A stretch of 64,000 nt of DNA from HGM12587 sp945786935. Its GTDB lineage: Bacteria; Bacillota; Clostridia; Lachnospirales; Lachnospiraceae. The notes under the pieces are model-generated. The model saw only the letters and a list, made by a program, of their open reading frames with translations, ran no database searches and was not told where the DNA came from. Of this stretch, positions 8,605-17,614 are shown in pieces. Position numbers and translations under genes: made by a program. The DNA lies in contig CALZFY010000003.1 in NCBI GenBank assembly GCA_945786935.1, forward strand, positions 1-64,000, given 5' to 3'. Each line of letters starts with the position of its first letter. Within the stretch, counting starts at the first letter, position 1.

Positions 8605-9930
8605 ATGATGTCACTTTATGAAAAAATAAAAAGAAGAGAAGAATCACTGTCATTGGTAGGCTTAGGATATGTAGGAATGCCGATTGCCATTGAGTTTGCC
8701 AGACGTGGTGTCAGGGTGATAGGATTTGACCTGAATGCTGAAAAGATTGAGACATATAAATCAGGAATTGATCCAACACGTGAAGTCGGAGATGAGGTGA
8801 TCAAAAACACAACTGTAGAATTTACAGCCGATGAAACGAAACTGCGGGATGTGAAGTTTCATATTGTAGCAGTTCCTACGCCGGTAAATGCAGACCATAC
8901 CCCGGATCTTCGCCCTGTGGAAGGAGCGAGCCGTATTTTAGGAAGAAATTTGGCGAAGGGTTCTATCGTTGTATTTGAATCAACAGTATATCCGGGGGTT
9001 ACAGAGGAGATTTGTGTACCGATTCTGGAAAAAGAATCCGGTTTAAAGTGTGGTGTTGATTTTAAGGTGGGTTACTCTCCTGAAAGAATCAATCCGGGGG
9101 ATAAGGTACACCGATTAAGCACAATTACTAAAATAGTGTCCGGTATGGATGAGGATACATTGGAGGAAGTTGCAAAGGTCTATGAGATCGTTGTGGATGC
9201 AGGAGTTCATCGTGCGGAAAGCATTAAAGTTGCGGAAGCAGCCAAAGTAATTGAGAACAGCCAAAGAGATATTAATATAGCATTTATGAATGAGCTTTCC
9301 ATTATCTTTAACAAAATGGGAATCGATACAAAAGCAGTATTGGAAGCAGCCGGCACAAAATGGAATTTTATGCCATTCAGACCGGGACTTGTAGGAGGAC
9401 ACTGTATTGGTGTGGATCCCTATTATTTAACATACAAAGCAGAGCAGCTGGGATATCATAGCCAGATTATTTTATCAGGACGTCGGATCAATGACGATAT
9501 GGGAAAATATGTGGCAGAGAGTCTGGTAAAGAAACTGATCAAAGCGGATGTTTCCATTAAAAATGCCAGGGTAGCAATTCTTGGATTTACATTTAAAGAG
9601 AATTGTCCTGATACCCGTAATACAAAGGTAATTGATATTGTGAATGAACTGGCGGAATATGGTATTACACCGAAGATTGCAGATCCGGCAGCTGACGCAG
9701 AAGAAGCAAAGCGGGAATATGGTATTGAATTTACGGATATGGATTCAATTAAGGACATGGATGCAGTTGTTCTTGCAGTAGCACATAAAGAATTTATGGA
9801 GTTGTCCATGGAAGAGCTGGATCGTTTCTTTAAAAAGACGGAGAATCATCGAAAGGTATTACTGGATATCAAAGGTTTATTGAACAGAAAAGAATACGAA
9901 GCAGCAGGATATGTATATTGGCGTCTGTAG
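8605..9930 (+). CDS. nucleotide sugar 6-dehydrogenase, WbpA/TviB/WecC-type
   Basis: A 441-residue UDP-sugar dehydrogenase. The N-terminal NAD fold has VGLGYVGMPIAIEFA (about 18-32). The middle domain includes AEAAKVIENSQRDINIA, the catalytic Cys motif is GLVGGHCIGVDPYY (Cys267), and the C-terminal UDP-binding domain begins near ILGFTFKENCPDTRN. These residues match the UDP-HexNAc 6-dehydrogenase branch that oxidises C6 to a carboxylate in two NAD-dependent steps. The neighbouring WbpP-like epimerase suggests UDP-GlcNAcA or UDP-GalNAcA as product. An AAGAGG ribosome binding site precedes the ATG; a second ATG follows immediately. Confidence 0.88.
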   Translation: MMSLYEKIKRREESLSLVGLGYVGMPIAIEFARRGVRVIGFDLNAEKIETYKSGIDPTREVGDEVIKNTTVEFTADETKLRDVKFHIVAVPTPVNADHTPDLRPVEGASRILGRNLAKGSIVVFESTVYPGVTEEICVPILEKESGLKCGVDFKVGYSPERINPGDKVHRLSTITKIVSGMDEDTLEEVAKVYEIVVDAGVHRAESIKVAEAAKVIENSQRDINIAFMNELSIIFNKMGIDTKAVLEAAGTKWNFMPFRPGLVGGHCIGVDPYYLTYKAEQLGYHSQIILSGRRINDDMGKYVAESLVKKLIKADVSIKNARVAILGFTFKENCPDTRNTKVIDIVNELAEYGITPKIADPAADAEEAKREYGIEFTDMDSIKDMDAVVLAVAHKEFMELSMEELDRFFKKTENHRKVLLDIKGLLNRKEYEAAGYVYWRL

Positions 9931-9943
9931 GAGGAAATGAGAG

Positions 9944-10918
9944 ATGGGATATAAAAATTTAAAGTTTGAGGACGATGCGGTCTTTCTGATAACCGGAGGC
10001 GCAGGTTTTATCGGTTCAAATCTTTGTGAAGCACTGTTGAATATGGGATACAAGGTGCGTTGCCTTGATAATCTGTCAACAGGAAAGCAGGAAAACGTGG
10101 ATTTGTTTTTGGAAAATCCTGATTATACATTTATTAAAGGCGACATTACAGATTTAGATACTTGTATGAAAGCCTGTGAAGGTGTTACCTATGTCCTGAA
10201 TCAGGCGGCCTGGGGAAGCGTTCCAAGAAGTATTGAGATGCCCCTGTTTTATGAAGAAGTCAATATTCGCGGAACATTAAATATGATGGAGGCAGCGCGG
10301 CAGAAGGGTGTTAAGAAATTTGTTTATGCTTCCAGTTCTTCTGTTTATGGAGATCATCCGGTGCTTCCAAAAGTGGAAGGACAGGAAGGAAATTTACTGT
10401 CTCCATATGCATTAACCAAGCGTGTTTGTGAAGAATATGGTAAGCTATATACAAAATTATATGGTTTAGACACTTATGGAATGAGATATTTTAATGTTTT
10501 TGGAAGACGTCAGGATCCGGATGGTGCTTATGCAGCGGTAATTCCAAAATTCATTAAGATGCTGTTAAATGGGCAGCAGCCAACCATCAATGGAGATGGA
10601 AAGCAGAGCCGGGATTTTACATATATCGAAAATGTAATAGAAGCAAATTTAAAGGCATGTCAGGCATCTCATGAGGCAGCAGGACAGGCATATAATATCG
10701 CATATGGCGGAAGAGAATTTTTGATCGATATTTATTATTATCTGACAAAGGCACTGGGATGCGATATCGAGCCGAAGTTTGGGCCGGATCGAGCTGGAGA
10801 CATTAAACACAGCAATGCAGATATTTCTAAAGCAAAAGAATTACTCGGATATGAGGCTGAATGGAGCTTTGAGAAGGGAATCGCGGAGGCAATCAGCTGG
10901 TATAAGGAGAATCTGTAA
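9944..10918 (+). CDS. SDR UDP-sugar C4-epimerase, WbpP/TviC-like
   Basis: A 324-residue extended SDR. It has the NAD motif ITGGAGFIGSN (about 16-26), ASSSSVYGDH with the catalytic Ser, and YxxxK in SPYALTK (Tyr155, Lys159). The NQAAWGSVPRSI segment closely follows the substrate-binding pattern of the WbpP/TviC group of UDP-GlcNAc(A) C4-epimerases. A strong AGGAGG lies 10 nt upstream of ATG 9944. With the dehydrogenase before it, the pair should make UDP-GalNAcA. The stop overlaps the next start (TAATG). Confidence 0.85.
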   Translation: MGYKNLKFEDDAVFLITGGAGFIGSNLCEALLNMGYKVRCLDNLSTGKQENVDLFLENPDYTFIKGDITDLDTCMKACEGVTYVLNQAAWGSVPRSIEMPLFYEEVNIRGTLNMMEAARQKGVKKFVYASSSSVYGDHPVLPKVEGQEGNLLSPYALTKRVCEEYGKLYTKLYGLDTYGMRYFNVFGRRQDPDGAYAAVIPKFIKMLLNGQQPTINGDGKQSRDFTYIENVIEANLKACQASHEAAGQAYNIAYGGREFLIDIYYYLTKALGCDIEPKFGPDRAGDIKHSNADISKAKELLGYEAEWSFEKGIAEAISWYKENL

Positions 10919-12024
10919 TGAGAAAGCCCGTACGTGTTTTGCAGGTTGTAGGTATTTTGAACTGTGGTGGTGCAGAGTCCATGATTATGAACCTGTATCG
11001 GAATATTGACAGGGAAAAGGTTCAGTTTGACTTTGTTGTACATACTAAGGAAGAAGGAATGTACGATAACGAAGTCGGGAATTTAGGGGGAAAGATTTAC
11101 CATTGTCCCCGGTTTTCAGGGAAAAATCTGATTGCGTATCTAAATTGGTGGAAAATATTTTTTCAGCAGCATCCGGAGTATCAGATCTTGCACTCCCATA
11201 TTAGAAGCTGTGCGGCTATATACTTTTCAATAGCGTCAAAATTTGATGTTAAAACAATTATTCACAGTCATAGTACTTCTAATGGAGAGGGAATCCAGGC
11301 ACTGATAAAAAATATTATGCAGCTGCCTCTTAGATATCAGGCGGATTATCTGATGGCATGTTCTAAAAGAGCAGGTATCTGGTTATATGGAAAAAAAGCA
11401 TGTAATAGCAGTAAATATATTTTTTTACCCAATGCGGTAGATGTAGAAAGCTATCGAATGAATGAAAAGCTTCGTAACCGATATCGCCAGGAGTTAAATA
11501 TTTCAGAAAAACTGGTCTTTGGACATATAGGCCGTTTCCATGAATCCAAAAATCATCCTTTTTTGCTGAAATCATTTGCAAAGATTCATGCAAAAAACCC
11601 TGATACCATCTTACTTTTGATTGGTGATGGTGAACTTCGGGGCATGATTGAAGCAACAGTAAAGGAGCTTCAGATTGAAGATGCAGTGGTACTTTTAGGT
11701 TTGAGAAGAGATGTGGCTGAATTGCTGCAGGCAATTGATGTACTTCTTTTCCCATCAGTGTGGGAAGGTCTTCCGGTAACAGTGATCGAAGCGCAGGCAG
11801 CAGGGGTTCCATGTATCATATCAGATCAGATTACAACAGATGTGGATATTACAGAGCTGGTACATCGTTTGCCAATTACAGATTCAGAAAAGTGGGCAGA
11901 GTTGGCATTATCCGGGTTAGAACGGAAAGATGTATGTCAAAAAGTGAAGGAATCCGGATTTGATGTAAGGGAATCTGCAGAAAAATTAGCAACATTCTAC
12001 GAAGGAATTATTGAGAAACAATAG
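10918..12024 (+). CDS. GT4 glycosyltransferase, EpsF-like
   Basis: A 368-residue GT-B enzyme. The start VLQVVGILNCGGAESMIMNL is the typical N-terminus of EpsF/CapM-like transferases. Later come IIHSHSTSN, FGHIGRFHESKNHPFLLKSF and the donor-binding Glu region PSVWEGLPVTVIEAQAAGVP. It would add a sugar to the growing undecaprenyl-linked oligosaccharide on the cytoplasmic side. It is coupled to the epimerase by a 1-nt overlap. Donor and acceptor are unknown. Confidence 0.85.
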   Translation: MRKPVRVLQVVGILNCGGAESMIMNLYRNIDREKVQFDFVVHTKEEGMYDNEVGNLGGKIYHCPRFSGKNLIAYLNWWKIFFQQHPEYQILHSHIRSCAAIYFSIASKFDVKTIIHSHSTSNGEGIQALIKNIMQLPLRYQADYLMACSKRAGIWLYGKKACNSSKYIFLPNAVDVESYRMNEKLRNRYRQELNISEKLVFGHIGRFHESKNHPFLLKSFAKIHAKNPDTILLLIGDGELRGMIEATVKELQIEDAVVLLGLRRDVAELLQAIDVLLFPSVWEGLPVTVIEAQAAGVPCIISDQITTDVDITELVHRLPITDSEKWAELALSGLERKDVCQKVKESGFDVRESAEKLATFYEGIIEKQ

Positions 12025-12025
12025 T

Positions 12026-12739
12026 ATGAGTAAATATATAATGCGGTTAGACGACGCATGTGAAAAACGTCATATCAGAAATTGGGATAGGATGGAAAAA
12101 CTTCTTGATCAATATCAGGTGAAACCATTGGTTGGCATTATTCCGCACTGTGAGGATGAAGCCATGAGCGGATTTGAAGAAGATACACAGTTTTGGAAAA
12201 GGGTTTCCCGGTGGCAGCAGAAGGGATGGGTCATGGCAATGCATGGCTATAATCATGTATATGCTACGGAATGTGGAGGAATCAATCCTGTAAATAAGCG
12301 TTCAGAGTTTGCAGGAGAAACTCTGGAGGTGCAAAAGGAAAAAATTGCAAAAGGGATTCAGATTATGAGAAATCATCAGGTGGAACCTAAGGTATTTTTT
12401 GCGCCTTCTCATACATTTGATGAAAATACATTGAGAGCATTGAAAGAAGAGAGTGATATTAGGATTATTTCAGATACTCCGGCAAACAGAAGTTATTCCC
12501 GATATGGTATGACCTTTGTTCCACAACAGTCAGGGGCTGTGAGAGAATTACCATTTCAGGAGATAACATTTTGCTATCATCCCAATGCTATGAGTGAGCA
12601 GGAGTTTGTTACCCTGGAACTGTTTTTGAAGAAGCATCATCAGGAGTTTATTACATTTCCTGAGATTACTGTAACAAGAAAAAGAGATTTGATTGATTTG
12701 ATGGTCAGCAAGTTATATTTTGCCAGGAGAGGTCGTTAA
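12026..12739 (+). CDS. DUF2334 protein of the polysaccharide deacetylase superfamily
   Basis: About 237 residues from ATG 12026; the frame can be extended to TTG 12011, but the ATG right after the previous stop is more likely. The sequence has the hallmarks of DUF2334: YIMRLDDACEKR at the N-terminus (Asp pair), WVMAMHGYNHVY (metal His) and VFFAPSHTFDENTL. The fold is a distorted TIM barrel related to NodB deacetylases. No signal peptide is visible, so it would act in the cytoplasm, possibly deacetylating a HexNAc of a precursor or of the lipid-linked glycan; that role is inferred. Confidence 0.75.
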   Translation: MSKYIMRLDDACEKRHIRNWDRMEKLLDQYQVKPLVGIIPHCEDEAMSGFEEDTQFWKRVSRWQQKGWVMAMHGYNHVYATECGGINPVNKRSEFAGETLEVQKEKIAKGIQIMRNHQVEPKVFFAPSHTFDENTLRALKEESDIRIISDTPANRSYSRYGMTFVPQQSGAVRELPFQEITFCYHPNAMSEQEFVTLELFLKKHHQEFITFPEITVTRKRDLIDLMVSKLYFARRGR

Positions 12740-12740
12740 A

Positions 12741-13679
12741 ATGGGTATTCATCAAAAAGAAACGACATTAATATTGGTTCACAGCAAGTATCCGTGGGTG
12801 AATTATGCCAATGAGCAGGGATATCATATAGATCAGGCGTTCAAAAATGTGAATCTGATAAAACGTGTTATCCGAAAAATCTGTATGAAGAGTAATATAA
12901 CACTTTTCATGGAAGGCTGGTTGAACGATTGGTTTCAGTCACTGGATCATTATGACACCGTTATAATATTTGCAAGTACATTATTTAAGCCTCTATTTTA
13001 TTGGCTCAAGAAGAGAAAGCCACAGATCAGATTGATTTGCTGGTATTGGGATCCCTTTAGCGACTGTAAGTTAAGGTTTAAAGCTGATGAGGGGATTGAA
13101 TTATGGTCCTTTGATGATGATGACTGTAAAATGCATCAGATGAAGTATTCCAGGACATTTTTCACACCACGCCCGTCACAAAAACAGTTTGAAAACATCG
13201 AAATGCTTTATGATGTGTTTTTTGTAGGAGAAGATAAGGGGCGTTACGAAAAATTAATCAGATTACGCGATTATCTGAACAACCTGGGATTGAAAACCAG
13301 TTTTACCATTGTAAGAGACCATAAGCTGTTTGTTGAAAACAGAGGCTTTAAAAGAAGACAGTATGGTCAGCCGATTCCGGAAAAGGAGGCATCTGACTGT
13401 ATTCTTAGAAGCAGATTCCTGGTTGATCTATATCAAAGAGGACAGACAGGTTTATCACAGCGTGCAGTAGAAGCTCTTTTAAACAAAAAGAAGCTGATTA
13501 CGGACAATGAGAATATAAAAAAATATGATTTTTACAGAGAAAGTAATATTTTTGTACTGAATGAAAACAACATGAACGAAATAGAGGAGTTTTTGAAAAA
13601 ACCGTATGAAGAAATAGCTGGGGATATTCTGAAGCAGTACTCTTTTGATTCATGGTTTGAGAGATTTTTTGATAATTAA
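12741..13679 (+). CDS. putative glycosyltransferase, unassigned GT-B-like
   Basis: About 312 residues from ATG 12741, which has a good CAGGAGAGG upstream; the frame is also open to TTG 12720. I do not recognise a named family. The last third, GLSQRAVEALLNKKKLITDN, resembles the C-terminal donor-binding part of CgeB-like and other GT-B transferases (a Glu after an R-A-V pattern, then a conserved LIT). No membrane segment is seen. It lies between a DUF2334 protein and a flippase (1-nt overlap with the latter), which fits a transferase acting on the repeat unit. Confidence 0.55.
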   Translation: MGIHQKETTLILVHSKYPWVNYANEQGYHIDQAFKNVNLIKRVIRKICMKSNITLFMEGWLNDWFQSLDHYDTVIIFASTLFKPLFYWLKKRKPQIRLICWYWDPFSDCKLRFKADEGIELWSFDDDDCKMHQMKYSRTFFTPRPSQKQFENIEMLYDVFFVGEDKGRYEKLIRLRDYLNNLGLKTSFTIVRDHKLFVENRGFKRRQYGQPIPEKEASDCILRSRFLVDLYQRGQTGLSQRAVEALLNKKKLITDNENIKKYDFYRESNIFVLNENNMNEIEEFLKKPYEEIAGDILKQYSFDSWFERFFDN

Positions 13680-15166
13680 TGGAAAATGGAATGATAAGGA
13701 AATATATTTCTAAATTTGAAAATTTACAGCCTACAGCAAAAGCTGCGATCTGTTTTACTTTATGTAATTTGTTTTTGAAAGGCATTAATTTAATGACAAC
13801 GCCCGTATTTACAAGGATGATTTCTGACTACGAGTATGGTACGTTGTCACTTTTTATGTCTTATGAACAATTTCTTTTGATTTTTGCCACATGGGAGATT
13901 TCGCTCGGGGCATATCAAAAAGGAATTTTTCAATATAAAGAGAATTTGAAGCTTTTTACGTCTTCAACGCTGCTGCTTACCAATCTGATTACTGCAGTTT
14001 TATTTTTGCTTCTTTTTGTTTTTCGAAAAACTTTTTATTCCTTTACCGGAATGGATACTCAGATACTGTTACTTTTGTTTCTTTTTTTACTCATGCAGCC
14101 TGCATACAGCAGTTTCATGATCAGAAAGCAGACAGAGTATGAGTATAAACCAGTAATTCTGATTACGACCATCTATACACTTCTTAATGTTTTGATACCA
14201 ATGATCGCACTGGTTATTTTAGGAAGGACAGCCAAGATTAAGTTTTGTGCGACTCTGATCTCATCTATCTGTGTATTTATCTGGATCTATTGGAGTGGTT
14301 TTAAAAATTATTGGAGTTTAAGAAAATATACTGCTAAGGTAAGGGAACAGTGGAAATTTATTATTTCCTTTCAGCTACCACTGGTACTTCATTCCTTATC
14401 CTATCTGGTTTTAGGGCAGGCAGATCGGGTCATGATCGGTAAAATGGTTGGTAATGCCCAGGCTGGTTTTTACAGTATTGCTTATACTCTGGCAAGTATT
14501 ATCTCAATTATACAAAATTCTCTGAACCAGGTGTTCATACCATGGTGCTACAGAAAAATGGATGAAAAAGCTTATAAAGAAATCGGAAAGAATACAAATT
14601 ATTTGTTGATTGGAATGGGTGTACTGGCATTGGGTACGATCCTTATTGCTCCGGAATTGATGAAAATTCTTTTTACAAAAGATTACTATGAGGCGGTTTG
14701 GAGTATCCCTCCCATTACCGTTGGTGTATATTTTGTATTTTTGTATTCTGTTTTCGTGAATATAGAGTCCTATTTTGCGAAAACAACTTATATTATGTAT
14801 GTTTCCATTACCTGTGGCATTTTGAATGTTGTGTTGAATTTCCTGTTTATTGACGTATTTGGCTATATTGTCTGCGGATATACAACGATGATTTCTTACA
14901 TTGTGTTTGCAATAGGACATTATTATTTTATGAGAAAGGTATGCCGGGACAAGATACCGGGAGTGTCCATATTTGACATGAAAGGTATTGTGCTGATCAG
15001 TGTATGTGTCATGATATGTGCCGTGTTAGTCATTCTCTTATATCCTTACTGGATGATTCGATATGGGATTCTTTTGATTATGGCAGTGGTACTGTTTATA
15101 TACAGAAAACCTATTTTGGAGTTTGCAGCAAAAACTTTAAAACGGGATTCGGAAAGTCACAAGTAA
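13679..15166 (+). CDS. Wzx-type oligosaccharide flippase
   Basis: A 495-residue polytopic protein of the MATE/MOP superfamily with about 12-14 hydrophobic helices. The first segment (ICFTLCNLFLKGINLMTTPV, then FTRMISDYEYG) and the central QADRVMIGKMVGNAQAGFYS region are typical of RfbX/Wzx proteins. It would move undecaprenyl-diphosphate-linked repeat units to the outer face for the Wzy polymerase. The ATG overlaps the previous stop (TAATG). This is the last gene of region A; a 62-nt gap with a possible promoter follows. Confidence 0.85.
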   Translation: MENGMIRKYISKFENLQPTAKAAICFTLCNLFLKGINLMTTPVFTRMISDYEYGTLSLFMSYEQFLLIFATWEISLGAYQKGIFQYKENLKLFTSSTLLLTNLITAVLFLLLFVFRKTFYSFTGMDTQILLLLFLFLLMQPAYSSFMIRKQTEYEYKPVILITTIYTLLNVLIPMIALVILGRTAKIKFCATLISSICVFIWIYWSGFKNYWSLRKYTAKVREQWKFIISFQLPLVLHSLSYLVLGQADRVMIGKMVGNAQAGFYSIAYTLASIISIIQNSLNQVFIPWCYRKMDEKAYKEIGKNTNYLLIGMGVLALGTILIAPELMKILFTKDYYEAVWSIPPITVGVYFVFLYSVFVNIESYFAKTTYIMYVSITCGILNVVLNFLFIDVFGYIVCGYTTMISYIVFAIGHYYFMRKVCRDKIPGVSIFDMKGIVLISVCVMICAVLVILLYPYWMIRYGILLIMAVVLFIYRKPILEFAAKTLKRDSESHK

Positions 15167-15167
15167 G

Positions 15168-15197
15168 TTGCAGCCAGTGCAATGAATAGAGTATAAT
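15168..15197 (+). promoter_or_regulatory. possible internal promoter
   Basis: TTGCAG at 15168-15173 and a perfect TATAAT at 15192-15197 are separated by 18 nt, in the short gap after the flippase. It would drive the region B genes from about 15204. It is the only gap in this stretch of the cluster with both boxes, but the -35 box has two mismatches. Confidence 0.35.
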
Positions 15198-15228
15198 AAG
15201 AAAAATCGAAGAACAAAGGAAGATGCAG

Positions 15229-16542
15229 ATGAGAGACTGGAAAAATATATTAAAGCCGATAGTGCCCTGGTTATTGATTGTGGGAATCATGTATGGAATG
15301 ACTCTGATGAAATTGCCACAGATTGTTACGAATTTATTTTTTGTACTGTCTACCCTTGCCTGTATGTTAACCTTGTGGAAGAATGCCGGTGAAAGCAGGA
15401 TAGAAGAGATTCTTATTCTGTCGGGTGTAGCAATTCGAATTATCGTATGTCTTATCGATATCTATGGAAGTGGATATGTTACCATACCATTTAGTGGAGA
15501 TGACAGTTTAAATTTCTATCATACATCTGTTGAATATTATAACGGGGATATGTCCCGCATTTATACGAACTATCCGTATATCTTATATGCAATTTATCAG
15601 ATTGCCGGATTGAATCGATTCGCAGCACAATATGTAAACATTTTATGCTGGTGTTTTTGCATGTTGCTTTTACAAAAAACGTGCAGACTACTGAAAGTTG
15701 AAAAGAAGTTTAGGATCATAGCAGTGGCATTATATTCTTTTTTGCCTTTTCAGATATGTATATCGTCGATTCTTACGAGAGATATGTTTGTTGCACTATC
15801 TATAACTCTGTCTACGTTTTGTCTGTTGCAGTGGATGTTAAATGGCGGATTAATTTTTCTTGTGACAGGAGTGGTTGTTACAGCTCCGGTCATATTGCTT
15901 AATAACTGTGTTGTAGCAGTACTCGGTGTACTGGGACTGACAGCAGCCTTTTTTTCTCCTGAAAAAAAGAAATTTTGTGTTGAAAAAAAGTGTATTTGGA
16001 TTATGTTGATGGCTATTGCAGTCTCTGCGGCAGCATTGGTTGTTCCTAAATTTCGGACAATCCTTTTTACACAGATTCCGGTTTCAGGTGATGGAATTAT
16101 TAATGGGATCAATGAAAGATTGGAGTTTTTTTACACATATACAGGAGGAAGCACCTACCTCTTAGGTCAGTATGTGACAGATTATAAAGACTTATTTTTC
16201 GGTACATTTGAAAGAATTGGATATTTTCTGTTTTCACCTTTACCGTCCATGTGGAGAGGATTTAGCGATGTGGCAGCTTTTTTTGCAAGTTCCTGCATTT
16301 ACATCATGGGAGTTTGTGCATGGGTAGTTAGTATTTTTTTTGTGAGAAGAAATTTCAACAGAACAATTCTTTTTCTCATACCTTTTTCAGTGAGTGGGAT
16401 TTTTGCATGGGGGGTAAGTAACGGCGGTACTGCCATGCGCCATCGTGAAAAATTTTTATGTATTGTTATTTTATTAATCGTATATTCGTTGCAGTTAGTT
16501 AAAAATACAAGAGAGGTTTATAAGGATGGAAGCAGTAAATAG
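15229..16542 (+). CDS. polytopic membrane glycosyltransferase, GT39/ArnT-like
   Basis: About 437 residues with roughly 10-12 membrane helices. The first external loop carries an acidic pair (TIPFSGDDSLNFYH), the usual position of the catalytic Asp in GT-C transferases that use polyprenyl-phosphate sugars. ATG 15229 is chosen because AAAGGAAG lies 6 nt upstream; ATG 15223 sits directly on the SD. It overlaps the GT2-GtrA gene by 17 nt. A role in adding side-chain sugars outside the membrane is inferred from the GT-C layout and the neighbour. Confidence 0.65.
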   Translation: MRDWKNILKPIVPWLLIVGIMYGMTLMKLPQIVTNLFFVLSTLACMLTLWKNAGESRIEEILILSGVAIRIIVCLIDIYGSGYVTIPFSGDDSLNFYHTSVEYYNGDMSRIYTNYPYILYAIYQIAGLNRFAAQYVNILCWCFCMLLLQKTCRLLKVEKKFRIIAVALYSFLPFQICISSILTRDMFVALSITLSTFCLLQWMLNGGLIFLVTGVVVTAPVILLNNCVVAVLGVLGLTAAFFSPEKKKFCVEKKCIWIMLMAIAVSAAALVVPKFRTILFTQIPVSGDGIINGINERLEFFYTYTGGSTYLLGQYVTDYKDLFFGTFERIGYFLFSPLPSMWRGFSDVAAFFASSCIYIMGVCAWVVSIFFVRRNFNRTILFLIPFSVSGIFAWGVSNGGTAMRHREKFLCIVILLIVYSLQLVKNTREVYKDGSSK

Positions 16543-17614
16543 TATTCAGTTATCAAAGGTGGTAGTATTAATTCCATCTTTAGATCCTGATGAAATGATG
16601 GTTCGTTATATCAAAGGATTGAAGGATGCAGGATTTGAAAAAATCGTTCTTGTGAATGATGGAAGTGGAGAAGAATATGACGTGTTTTTTTCGTCTGTAC
16701 AAAATGATGTACAACTTTTGAAGCATGCAGTAAACCAGGGAAAGGGAAGGGCACTGAAAACCGGGTTCCATTATATTTTAAATACTTATTCAGAAAATGA
16801 GATTGCCGGTGTGGTGACTGCAGATGCAGACGGGCAGCATAGTGTAGAGGATACGGTAAAGGTTGCATTAAGGCTGGTGCAGGATGGCAGCTTTGTTTTG
16901 GGAACCAGAAACTTCAATGAGCCACAGGTGCCTTTTAAAAGCAGAAATGGAAATAAAATTACTACCATGATCTTTAAATTGTTATATGGAAAACAGATCA
17001 ATGATACGCAAACAGGATTAAGAGGAATTCCATATGATTACATAAAGGATTGTTTAAAGCTTCCGGGAGAGCGTTTTGAGTATGAGATACATATGCTGAT
17101 TGATGCAGTTCAAAAGAAGCTGCCGGTCACAGAGGTATTGATCAGGACCATATATTTTAACAGTAATCGTGCGACTCATTTTTCCGCTGTGAAAGATTCT
17201 GCAAGAATTTACAAGGTCATTTTCGCAAATTTTTTACAGTTTTCTATGTCAGGGATTCTTTCATTTTTGATTGATGTAGCTTTTTTTGCGCTCATTACGA
17301 AATGTATTCTAAGAAATTCAGAGGTTGTTGTTGCAACCTTTGTTGGAACCATCGTGGCGAGAGCAATTTCCTCTTTCTGTAACTACACGATGAATAGACA
17401 GATTTTTGAAAGTAAAGACAATATAGGAACCAGTATTTTCAGATACTATACACTTTGTGTCTTACAGCTTTTTATATCGTGGGGACTTGTGATTTTTGTT
17501 TTTGAGAGGATTCATTGGGATACTACGATTATTAAAATTATGGTTGATACGATTTTATTTTTTATAAGTTACCAGGTTCAAAGACAGTGGGTATTTAAGA
17601 GGAAACAAAAATGA
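16526..17614 (+). CDS. fusion of GT2 polyprenyl-phosphate glycosyltransferase and GtrA
   Basis: 362 residues in two parts. Residues 1-230 are a GT2 domain with VLIPSLDPDE, VNDGSG, and the metal motif TADADGQH (98-105), close to DPMS/GtrB-like enzymes that charge undecaprenyl phosphate with a sugar. From about 233 to 358 there are four membrane helices of the GtrA type (FLQFSMSGILSFLIDVAFFA, and the CNYTMNRQIF and QVQRQWVFK signatures). One protein may therefore make and flip the lipid-linked sugar. It overlaps the GT-C genes on both sides, which would be the users of the flipped donor. Confidence 0.85.
   Translation: MEAVNSIQLSKVVVLIPSLDPDEMMVRYIKGLKDAGFEKIVLVNDGSGEEYDVFFSSVQNDVQLLKHAVNQGKGRALKTGFHYILNTYSENEIAGVVTADADGQHSVEDTVKVALRLVQDGSFVLGTRNFNEPQVPFKSRNGNKITTMIFKLLYGKQINDTQTGLRGIPYDYIKDCLKLPGERFEYEIHMLIDAVQKKLPVTEVLIRTIYFNSNRATHFSAVKDSARIYKVIFANFLQFSMSGILSFLIDVAFFALITKCILRNSEVVVATFVGTIVARAISSFCNYTMNRQIFESKDNIGTSIFRYYTLCVLQLFISWGLVIFVFERIHWDTTIIKIMVDTILFFISYQVQRQWVFKRKQK

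Noticed and set aside
11363..11812. Open frame of 149 codons on the - strand
   Set aside because: It is antisense to a clear GT4 gene; the peptide is rich in Leu, Pro and His as expected from a shadow frame.
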